64,000 nucleotides of DNA from Nemania diffusa. Lineage: Eukaryota; Ascomycota; Sordariomycetes; Xylariales; Xylariaceae. The position numbers and the translations under genes are program-made. The notes under the pieces were generated by a model, which was not told the DNA's origin, made no database searches, and was given only the letters and a program-made list of their open reading frames with translations. Where the stretch lies: NCBI GenBank assembly GCA_038501195.1, contig JBBPUQ010000002.1:372001-436000 (forward strand), written 5' to 3'. Shown here one piece after another: positions 37,804 through 47,515 of the stretch. The first letter of the stretch is position 1, and each line of letters begins with the position of its first letter.

Positions 37804-39834
37804 ATGGCGACTCCTATTACACGCACCGTTAGCAACGAGATTTTTCGGCTGCTAAAATGCCCACATGAGTCCGGGCTAGACCGTTTTCTCTCTCGAACTT
37901 CATTATCAGCAATCCTAACATCTACAAGGATAGAGGAGATTATCAAGGAGCTTGCTGAGAATCTAAAGGGAGGACCAGAAAATTCTATTCCAAAGCTCGC
38001 TGAGTTTGTTGACAAGCGAGCACTTTCAGTTTTCGCCGCCCTCATCATTGCGGATAAAGCTCATTTAATCCAGTACTTCAACGACGATGAATTTCAAGAG
38101 AGCATGCTCCCGGCAGCATTGGAACCATCTGGCTCTGGTTGGACTGTTAAGTCTTACGTTAGTCCGGAGTATGACATTGTTCTCAATAGATTAATCCGCC
38201 CACCTTGGATTGAAGAATTCCAGACCTTTTTCGATGACCACCAATGGAAGTTCCTACCGCTGGTATTTGTTGAGGGGAAATTTCGGTACGAAACCTTTAA
38301 CGAAACGCGTTTACCGTTCATTCGAATCCATCAGCTGCCCGAGACCAGCGAGTCCGCCTATAGCTGCGTACAAAAGAAGACCATTCATCGTGATTACTTT
38401 CAGACAAAAATTGTAAGTATGTACTCTTTTAGTCATTTAGACACCTGAATGCTATCCGTCTGTAATACAAAAAGAAATTAGCACTAAATAGCCTGTAAAT
38501 AGGCAACAGCCAGAGACAAAGAAATGAATCCCTACGTGGCATACAAAAAGTTGAACACAAATGACAAAGAAGAAGCTGAACAAGAGGCTATCGTACTCGA
38601 AAATATAAGGAAGATTGAAAACGCGCACCTAATCAAAGCAATTGCTTATATTTACGATAACAAGAAGACAAAACACTCTTTCCTATTTCCCTGGGCGGAG
38701 TATGGAAACCTCCGGGACTTTTGGAACAACCAAAATCCATTAAGAGATGGTAAATACATTGTTAATGCCTTCCGACAGCTCACCTGCTTAGCATCTGCTC
38801 TCGACGATTTGTCGGACAAGAATATACGCCATGGTGACCTGAAGCCCGAGAATATTGTTTGTTTCAGGACAGACGACGGTCTACCGGTTGAAAACTCTGA
38901 AGACATGGTTAGATTAGTCATTATCGACGTCGGAATTTCCAAACAGCACTATAATAGCACCAGCGACCGCGAGGCGACCGAGACCAAGGTTTCGACTAGG
39001 AGATACGCTGCTCCAGAGCTAGAAACTAGGAAAAAAAGAGAAAGATCACGACGGGCCGATGTGTGGTCTATGGGGTGTATATTTTTGGAATTTGTCATTT
39101 GGCTACTCTATGGAAACGATGAGCTGAAATATTTTACAATGGATTTCGATGGAGGTTCTGGGAACATGAAGTTCTTCGTTATTGACTCGGAGCATCTTCA
39201 AACGCCAGAAATGAAGACCGCCAGCCGGCATCCTGCGGTGGATAACATGATCGATAAAATTACTGCCGACCCTAGATGCCCCAGTGGGACTGGAATTCGG
39301 CGTCTTGTTGATTTGATATCCAATAGGCTGCTAGCCGTCGACCTCAGTGCCGAAACCCATCCCGAGCCAAAGCCCAATCCCAAAAGATGTTCCATCTGCA
39401 TATGCGACAATAATAAACCAATAGATCGAGAGAGCAATTCAGCTCAAGATTATGACCCAACTGTCAAGTCTATCTCCGAACCAAAGCCCACCACTCAGTC
39501 TCAAGGGCCCGAAATTACTATAGAAGGGGTACCATCTATGCCTTCGGAAAAGGTAAGTCAACCGACTAATGAAGGTCGCCCTTATGCACGATTTGTGAGG
39601 GAAGAATTAGAGAGAATCCTTGCTTTATTGGAATATGGGAGCATCCACCCGATAGAACCTCAGCACATAGAACTCGATTCAGCTAGATCGCATGGTACTC
39701 AGCGGAATGGGGGTGCTGCAGATTCCATTCGTCTTGATAGCGACTTGGTACGCAATTCCTGTCCACTTTTGAAACAATCGTTGCCACATATTCACCTAAG
39801 TAAGGAACTAATCCTCGATGAAAGCGAAATGTGA
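37804..39834 (+). CDS. Protein kinase-like protein with fungal-specific N-terminal domain
   Basis: Two exons (37804-38412 and 38503-39834) with a 90-bp intron encode about 646 residues. The N-terminal 200 residues (FRLLKCPHESGLDRFLSR, EEIIKELAEN, YFNDDEFQESMLP) match no family I can name, but resemble N-termini of Pezizomycotina kinases linked to stress or incompatibility. The kinase domain follows. VAYKKL supplies the ATP-binding Lys and FPWAEYGNLRDFW is the hinge. HGDLKPENIV is the catalytic loop with Gly for the usual Arg. DVGIS stands where DFG is expected. APELE and RADVWSMGCIFLEFV are APE and the F-helix. The catalytic Asp residues are kept, so it may be active. The last 150 residues are disordered. 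It is first in a block of four genes that looks like an allorecognition island. Confidence 0.75.
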
Positions 39835-40408
39835 GTTCGGAAGAAGAGGTGGCTGTTTCCATTGTTGTTAATAGAATCAAGCGTTGATTTAACAGTATCT
39901 GGATTTAAAAGGATGTGAGTACATTGAATAACACCTAACAGGTTAAATAGGAATAATCCTAACAACTCATGAGTGTGTAGTATACCGTAAGTGATTATTG
40001 ATAAAACCAATCATGAGTACGCTAGCGCCCAGAACTGATAAAGCTTTCGCTGGTCGTGGCTGGTTAGAGAGTGAGTCTCCTCACAATAACTTCCTTAAAG
40101 TTACAAAGAAATACTAACTACCTCTTCATTACCAGTTTGTAAGTTTCCTCTTGGCGTTCTAACTTAATGCTTGTTTATATTTATGATGCCTACATCGGCG
40201 GACGGAAGATTAACTTCAAGGTTTTTTATAGACTGTAAGTTAAACCTTAAATCGCCTATATGGAATCGCCTTGTTTCTACATTGCAGAGAAGGCAAACTC
40301 TGATCCTTACCTTTCTTCAGCCGGTAAGTAATTTCCCTCCCCATATTATTCCTAAACTCTCGAGCATCAGTAGCTAGGAACACTTTATCAACATTAATGG
40401 TTCTCTAG
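39835..40408. other. Region that should contain the 5' exons of the HET gene
   Basis: The HET frame has no ATG near its 5' end, so upstream exons are expected here. Candidates are a start at 40013 (MSTLAPRTDKAFAGRGWL, donor GTGAGT at 40071) and small segments bounded by AG and GTAAGT near 40137-40140, 40218-40233 and 40288-40325. I could not join them in frame. Confidence 0.35.
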
Positions 40409-42400
40409 TTGAATGATCTATGGGATTACAGCCGCGATGATGACTTGGCAAGAAACGTCATCACCAACCTTAGCCCGAACGCAATTTCACTACTACCAAA
40501 CACCACGTCGATACTTTGCCGCCGTTGTGACAGTTTGAAATTATGGTCTCTACCATGCCGCTTCTCGGATTCTGTGGCTGGGCTAGAGGAGAAAGCGAAT
40601 AAAGAAGGATGCGTGCTCTGTGGATTACTTTTGCAAAATCTTCAAAGCCGTGGTAACAGATATCAAAACCAGCAAGTCAGCTTCGTAAGGGTCAATTGTT
40701 ATTTGGCCGTTGAAGGCGATCGGTTACAGCCAGTCGCAAATCTCTACACCACTCTCTGTAATTTCTAAGAATGCCTCCTAATTCTCTGCCTCCACTGGTG
40801 AAGGCTGACAAACCGTTAGGTTCCCAAATTACTCATTTGCAGGACGTTCAGGTTGGTTTCCCAGAGCTACCGGTAGCCGGGAAGGAAATACATTTCAAGA
40901 TTTTGAGAGAGTGGATCAGAGACTGTAACCGTAGCCACCAGTGCTACCCACCACCCGAGACGTTCCTTCCAACGCGACTCCTTATTATAAACGAAAAACC
41001 CGACGATGTCCAGCTTATAGTGACGAGCCAAGCGCATACAAATTCAGGGCGTTACGTTGCGCTCTCACATAGATGGGGGCTACCTCAACAGGACACATAC
41101 TTCTGTACGTACCGGTCTAATATTGAAGAGCTGAAACGTGGTATCAGAATATCAAGCCTTCCGCGAGCCTTCCAGGACGCCGTGCGCATCACCCGAGGCA
41201 TTGGACTGCAATACCTCTGGATCGACTCCCTTTGCATCATACAACAAGACCCTGTCGACTGGGAGGTTGAATCCGCCCTCATGGAGCGGGTGTTCAGCTC
41301 AGCGTACTGTACTATCGCCGCGAGTTGTTCTTCCGGGAGGAAGCATGGCTTTCTCATCCCACGGCCACCAAGGCAACTCGTTATAATGAGGGGACCGGAG
41401 GGTCATAGTGCGCCCTACTTCGTATGCGAGACCATCGACGACTTCTCTCGAGATGTTGACCAGAGCGAACTCAATCAGCGGGGTTGGGTCTTGCAGGAGA
41501 GAGCACTGTCACGGCGGACAATATACTTCACCGAGAGGCAGTCGTACTGGGAGTGCGGTGGAGGAGTGCGGTGCGAAACGATGACTAGAATGAAGAAGTA
41601 TGTGTTCTATTCGCTTCTACCGTAGTTTTCAGTATCATCTACAAACCAGAATACGTGAAGTTGCTAACCTAGAAACTTACTACAGTAACAGGGCTTCTTT
41701 TCTCGGCGACTCCAACTTCCCTCATGCCGTTGATCAATACGTCAAAGGTCGAAAAATAGAACTGTTCCAGGATCTATACACTCGATATTCTGGACTAGCA
41801 TTAACTGTGCCCTCGGACCGACCAATTGCTATCAGAGGGCTCGAAAGCAGACTCCTTAATACATTTAACACTACCGGTGCCTTCGGCATATTCGGCAAGT
41901 ACCTGCACAGGTCCTTGCTCTGGCAGCGAGCTGGCGACAGCCTAGAGTCAATTATCGCTGACCCTCCCCTCCTCGTTCCCTCCTGGTCGTGGACAGCCTA
42001 TCATGGCCCCATACGCTACCTAGACGTTCCCTTTGGGGAAGTTACGTGGTCTGAAGACATCACTTCCCCGTTTGCTAAGGGTGCACAAAATCACATCGGA
42101 AAAAACATTCTAGCGACACCCCTTGAAATAGAGGCACCTGTTTGGGGCCTCACTGGCGTTGAGACCGAGCATATGGTCATCGATGAGCCTAGCAGGGTCT
42201 TCAACCACCCGATTCATTGTGTCGTCCTTGGAACAAAGAGGACGCCATGCATAAACATGTCTCCGATACACTGGGTTCTTCTTGTTCATCTTAGCACCGA
42301 TGAAGAAGGCGCTGACGTGTACACGAGGGTCGGAGTAGCTGTCCTGGAAAAGGGCCAGATTTCCTTCGATATGCCTCGAGGAAGAAAGCGGGTTAGGTAG
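40409..42400 (+). CDS. HET-domain (heterokaryon incompatibility) protein, 5' end incomplete
   Basis: Visible exons are 40409-40757, 40820-41597 and 41686-42400, encoding at least 613 residues. The first intron I place (40758-40819) has GCTGAC as branch site 13 bp before AG and removes an in-frame stop. A Cys-rich start ILCRRCDSLKLW...GCVLCGLLL precedes the HET domain (PF06985). Its conserved blocks are clear: RYVALSHRWG, LQYLWIDSLCIIQQDPVDWEVES with YCTIAAS, and NQRGWVLQERALSRRTIYFTERQSYWECG. The C-terminal part has the usual LLVPSWSWTAYHGPIRY. HET proteins trigger cell death after fusion of genetically different hyphae when a partner activates them. No NACHT or NLR sensor is fused here. The translation start is unresolved. 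Confidence 0.85.
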
Positions 42401-42644
42401 TTACTAAAGCGGAACGTGTAAACCACACACTCTAGAGGGGTAACTACTGCTACAATACCGCTTCTAGAGATTTCTGGTTTCAGCTCATCAGGAACAATAA
42501 GATTGATTTAGGGGGGTCAGCCGAAGGCTGATTCCCGAAGGAGGATACGTTGGTTGAAAAGGGGGTCTAAAAAGCCTACAAAAAAAGTAGTCTAGTTACC
42601 TTATGTAGGTACTATTTGGCTTGTGGTACCTACAGCCACAAACC

Positions 42645-42687
42645 TGTGGCTTCGCAGGTGGCTTGCCACCTGCCCTGTCAAGCCACA
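42645..42687. repeat. Long imperfect palindrome (hairpin)
   Basis: Arms TGTGGCTT and AAGCCACA enclose a near-perfect inner palindrome, GCAGGTGGC-TT-GCCACCTGC. A second small hairpin using the same TTGTGG/CCACAA arms lies just to the left (42620-42642). Confidence 0.75.
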
Positions 42688-42958
42688 AGTTATAAAATTT
42701 GACCTAGTCCTCGGCGGACCCTCCTGAACAATTGTTTCTAAAAGATTCAAGCTAGGGATTCCTAGAATTGCTACTATGACTGTGCTCAGGCTTCCAGAGC
42801 GAGTAGTATGTAATTTATTAGAGCGCGCCCAGACCGTTGCATAGCATTGTTTCGGCATTTCCGTCAATGATTGTAGCAGTCGGAATAGTGATGAAACCCA
42901 GACAAGTATCACTCGATAGACAACCAACCCCGATATCTACATATTCCCCGCAGAACTC

Positions 42959-43006
42959 CTTTAGAGGCATTATCTATCTATGTACAATTTTTATGCCCCT
43001 CTAAAG
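42959..43006. repeat. Hairpin with 12-bp arms
   Basis: CTTTAGAGGCAT and ATGCCCCTCTAAAG form inverted arms with one bulged C and a 22-bp loop. It could be a small element end or a terminator-like fold. Confidence 0.55.
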
Positions 43007-43428
43007 ACACGCCCGTGTCTATATTCCCTAGAACTGTTCGGGGGTCACGAGCATGTAGCTGTATGCGGCGCTCAAACTGCTTACGGGCTGGGTGTTCACA
43101 CCTTCAACCCAGTCCTAGCCTCCACGTCCTTCATTACCTTTTTCGTCTAAGTGACATGGGGCATGTATAATATTGATTCCGGCATCCATGTTGATAGAAA
43201 AGTAACGAATTGGGGTTCCATGAATTGAAATAATCGCTCATTCTCAGCTGGAGGCTCTATTGGGGGGTCAGGTGTGTGTGAATATCTTATTACTAGGATA
43301 CCTATCTTAGTCCCTAAATCCCCACCGCGATGTTTTCTACCGCACAACTCTGATATCCTTTCAACACGCGGATTTGTCTAAAAGTATACTCCGCGTTTTC
43401 GATTGTCTTAAATCTATCCTAAGTCACC

Positions 43429-45430
43429 ATGTCGGGATATCTTCCAGTCAACCTAGATGAATGGAAACTGGCGACAGAGATAGACAATAACGAAACTAGA
43501 CATCCCTCTTCCAATTCTCCCGCGGAAATTTGGAAGCGTGATAAGGACCAACTTGGTCGAGGTGGGTTTGGGGAGGTCTGGAAAGAGACAACTAGTTCAA
43601 TCCTCAGCGCGAATCGGCCCCAGGTTCGAGCTGTAAAACGAATACGAAAAACGGAAAAGTCAACCCCAGAGCTGCCGAATTTGATTCGACTGTCAACGAA
43701 AGAGTATTACGGTATAGACCATTTGCAACACTTCGTCGAGTTCTTCGGGTGGTTTGAGGATCAGCACAATATCTACATTTCTATGGAGTATATCCCGAAC
43801 CGGGATTTGCAACACCATATCCAAGACCGTCACGAAAGTGGAGAAGGCTTTCAGGAGTCTGAAAGTACACTCATCGTGACAGAGATTGCTAAAGCACTGA
43901 AATTTATGCATGAAAAGAAGGTGATGCATCGGGACCTCAAGCCAGCAGTAAGGTTCGACTCTTGGCTTAGTAGTTCTCTTCAATCAAAGCTAAGCCACTG
44001 CGTCTAGAATGTTCTGATACATAAACCAGCACCCGAATGGAAGGTTAAGCTGGCTGACTTCGGAATCAGTAAGGATATTGAGGTGCGTGACCTGAATTAT
44101 GAGTTATATAAGGAGAACTACGAATGAGGATGATGAATGCTGATTCGTGTACAACTATTTAGCTAGCTAGCGCCCAGACCAAGGCAGGCACGGACGGATA
44201 CATGGCTCCTGAGGTTGCCGACCCCAAACGAGAGATGCCCTACACGATGGCTGCCGACATATGGTCCCTCGGTGCCGTTACGTTCTGCATTCAGACAGGC
44301 AAACCACCGTTCCAAGATATCCTGGCCGTCGGTCGATATATAGATGGAAAAGGAGCATTTCCATTCCATGCCTTGTTGGGATCCAGCGGAAGTCTAGTTA
44401 TATTTATCATGCAACTCATGGATATTGTTTCTACTCGACGACCTAGTGTTAATGAAGTCTTAAGTCACGAGTGGCTTAAGCCAAGAAGCGAAGAGCCAGC
44501 ACCGAATGAAGAGTAAGATTTCTATCTTGAGTGGTGTCATAACTTTGGGGATTAATAATATATAGGATATACATCTCAGAGCCTAGGGATTGGAGCGCAC
44601 CACCATCCGGGGAATGGCCTGATTCAGAAGATGATTCAGTAGGGGAATCCGAAGAGTGCATCTCATCTACGGACGCCAGCAGACCCAGCTCACCCTTAGA
44701 TCTCAGCCGCATTTTATCTGATGCCCAAAATTCGCCGTTGAACCGAATGACAACACAGCCAAGTCCTCGTCTAGAGATCCATCACGTCGTATCGGATCTG
44801 GCTAGTGCGGGAACCGGGGGATACGGGGAAACACCGCCCCTTAGACCTTCATCTTCTCCAGTAGGGGATGCCGAGCGTGATGTCCCCCCAGCTCTCCTGG
44901 TGAATTCAAAGTCAAACACCTACGTAGAGAACTTCCGGTATCTCCAAAATGTGGATCATAAAGAAATTGCATCTTCAATTCCGCCGCTGAACCAACCAGA
45001 TCTACAGCCACCCAAGAAAGCTCCTGAGAAGTCGCCCTGGCCACTGCAGCACGGAGATTCCGGATACAGTACTTCATCTGTTGCATCTTCCCCGCCTCCT
45101 CAAAAGAACGAATTGATCTTTTCACGAATCAAACCGGAGAAGATGCCGGAGGAGAGCCCTCAGCCTTATTTTGGCCTGGATCAATTCTTCGAGCCCGCTG
45201 AAAAACAGAACCGTGAAGCGGTAATATCTGTTGGAGCAATCAAAAAGAACGAAGCTACTGTGAAGATTGATGAGCACAATGTCAATTTCTCATTAGGGAT
45301 GAATTTATCACAAACCGAGCATAATTTGATTGACTTGACAGACTCGAATATAACGAAGACGCCGCCGGATGACACTATGAACCAACCAGTATATGGACCC
45401 TGGCCCGCGCACCACAACCCATGGGCATAA
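43429..45430 (+). CDS. Serine/threonine protein kinase (CAMK/Chk2-like) with disordered tail
   Basis: Four exons (43429-43947, 44008-44082, 44163-44512 and 44566-45430) encode about 602 residues. The kinase domain is complete. LGRGGFGEVW is the glycine loop (about 42-51), AVKRIRK has the ATP-binding Lys, and HRDLKPA/NVL (about 167-176) spans the first intron. DFGISKD is intact, GTDGYMAPE is the activation segment end, and AADIWSLGAV and RPSVNEVLSHEWLK close the domain. All catalytic residues are present, so it should be active. The C-terminal 280 residues are Ser/Pro-rich, ending in GPWPAHHNPWA. The kinase type resembles Chk2/CAMK-like fungal kinases. It is convergent with the HeLo-pseudokinase gene 469 bp away; whether it phosphorylates that protein is speculation. 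Confidence 0.85.
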
Positions 45431-45899
45431 TCTGATGCTCAAAGACTTCGAGCCTCACGACTAGCACGTTTGCCTTTTTGAATTTAAAAAATTGTACTGC
45501 GGATGACTTGACAGCCTGTAACGCGCAATTTAAAGTTGATAATTCCTAACGACAGGCGTGGAATTAGTCGTACCTATCATCAACCAAGAATGGGTTTGAA
45601 GGAAACAAATTGAACATAATTAAGAGGCACGCTTTCAAATACATCTAATGAGTTACTATTCGAAGTTTTGGGGAAATACGCTTCTTATAGTATTAGTTTA
45701 AATTACCGTATGGAAAAGGCTAAAAAGAACAACTCGGCCTTCACATACTTGATGCTTAGGCACATGTATGTCGGGTACATTCACCTTTGTGCCATTCTAG
45801 ACGAAAAGTATGTCAAAATCGTCATTCTTGTAATTAACAAACTAGGTCCTGAAATTTGCCATTGGCGAAATCTTGTGAGAGCCCGGAGTAACCTGTATA
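45431..45899. other. Convergent 3' region between kinase and HeLo-pseudokinase genes
   Basis: This is an AT-rich gap shared by two gene ends. No additional feature is seen. Confidence 0.5.
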
Positions 45900-47515
45900 T
45901 CAAATTTTAAGTTCATCAATGCGCAATAGAATTTCTTCAATGAACTTGACCCCCACCGTAATCTTCGGATCCTTAGAATCAGTCTCATCGACATGGCCAG
46001 CTTCGTCGCCGTCCTTCCCATCGAGACAGGTCAAACAATTCAGGACGATATTGGAGTACCTATCGCCCGCACGCTGCGGGAGGACGGTCTTAGCCTGGGC
46101 TTCAAAATAGTCCTTGAGATAGAACGATTTATTATATGAGTCCTTAAGGTTTTGCCCATTAAGCCAGTCGAGGAACCGGCCGTAACTTGACCCAGGCTCC
46201 GGCTCTTGCGGTGTCTTGTAGCCAACAAACGATTCCCACAAGCCAATCTCGAGAAGACACACGCCAAGACTATATATGTCATGCTCCATGCCATACCTCT
46301 GCACCGGACTATCCCCCTGCCGTGACGGATGGCGATATAAATCGCGGTGTAATTCAGCGTCACCTCTCTGGGCGGTGGCACCATCGACGGCTCTAAAGCC
46401 CTCAAAGCCGACAAGGAAAGTGAGTTTTCTCTTTGCTTTCGTGTCATCAAAGAGGAGGATAGTCTCCGGGCGAATGTTTTTATGCACGAAATCGAAAGTG
46501 TGCATATAGCTGATCGATTTGGCAAGCTCCTTAGCGATAGAGACGCGCTGGCTCAGCGACGGTGTACTCTGAGATAGCAAAGATTTACGAAGACTTTCGA
46601 ACTTGTCTTTGCCATTGGGAGTGTTGAGAATGAAATCGAAAGACGACTTAGCGCCATTGACTTTCATAACGCCTCGGCACTCCAGTAAGCCAAAAGTACG
46701 AGGATCAGCTCTCTTAAGCTTGCTAGCAAGCAATCGGACACTTTTCGTAAGCTCGTCGAGGTTAGCTTGCTCGCCGCACTGGACTGAGTCTATGATGAGC
46801 CACTTGGAGGTGTACTGGGGTTGTCTGACTAGTACGGCCGTTGAGTACGGGATTGGTTGCCTGTCAAACCTCTTCTCAGGGAGAAAAATGCCCTTATCAC
46901 CATCAGATTGTGAAGTCGCATCAAGCAGCCCTTTCGCCAGATCAAAAGCGTTTTTTTCTTTAGGCGCGCCCGCCAATTCCTTAACTTTCGTAGCGGCGTC
47001 ACTGAGCTTTGGTTTAACCAATCCATCTTTATTCTCTGCCATCCGAAGTATAAGAAACCAAGAGGGGTCAAAGCGCCGCTGCCAGTCCTCTAAATCCCTC
47101 ACAGCTTTGTCGATGGTCTCTTTCAACAGTAAGTATTTAGGCTTCTTGACGGTAATATGTTGTACACCAGGTTTTCGTTTGATTACATCGTCAATCGCGT
47201 GGACGGCCTCATACAACTTTCCGGAGAGTACTCTCGCACTATCCTCGACATGTCTTCGGTGCTTACTGTCCGGTGGCAGGATCTCGTCCATTACCTCAAT
47301 CTGAAGTTTCATTTTTATCCAGACATATTCAATAGTCATGCATTGCTCCGAAATCTCCTTGTCTGCTTTCTTCCATGACTCATATACCTGCATGAAGAAT
47401 TCACCTGCCCTATAGAGAAGATAGTTAGCAAATCGCAATTGTTAATGGTTCATAAGGGCTCTTGTACCTACTGCCAACATAGCTGGATCCCCGAGATAAT
47501 GCTAAAAGGGTCCAT
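45900..47515 (-). CDS. HeLo-like helical domain fused to a pseudokinase (MLKL-like architecture)
   Basis: I assemble two exons: 47472-47515 and 45900-47409. The 62-bp intron has donor GTAGGT, branch GCTAAC and acceptor CTATAG. The 44-bp first exon encodes MDPFSIISGIQLCW, a start typical of fungal HeLo-like N-terminal domains. The whole is 517 residues and in frame throughout. Residues 1 to about 135 are helical (AGEFFMQVYESWKKADKEI, YVWIKMKLQIEVMDEIL). FDPSWFLIL follows. The kinase-like domain (about 190-505) is degenerate: the catalytic loop reads VHKNIRPE (Asn for Asp), the DFG position reads GFEGF, and no glycine loop or VAIK is evident. MEHDIYSLGVCLLEIGLW marks the F-helix. HeLo-type helical bundles in other fungi form membrane-damaging oligomers in incompatibility. 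A membrane-disrupting executioner role is inferred, not shown. Confidence 0.8.

Larger units (their letters stand above)
42401..43428. other. Intergenic region with nested inverted repeats
   Basis: This lies between the HET gene and the second kinase. It holds a cluster of inverted repeats at 42615-42690 and a hairpin at 42959-43006, but no gene. The kinase promoter is at its right end. Confidence 0.5.

Noticed and set aside
40757..40820. Frameshift and stop splitting the HET gene in two
   Set aside because: A 62-bp intron with GTAATT, GCTGAC and TTAG removes the stop and restores frame, so this is one gene.
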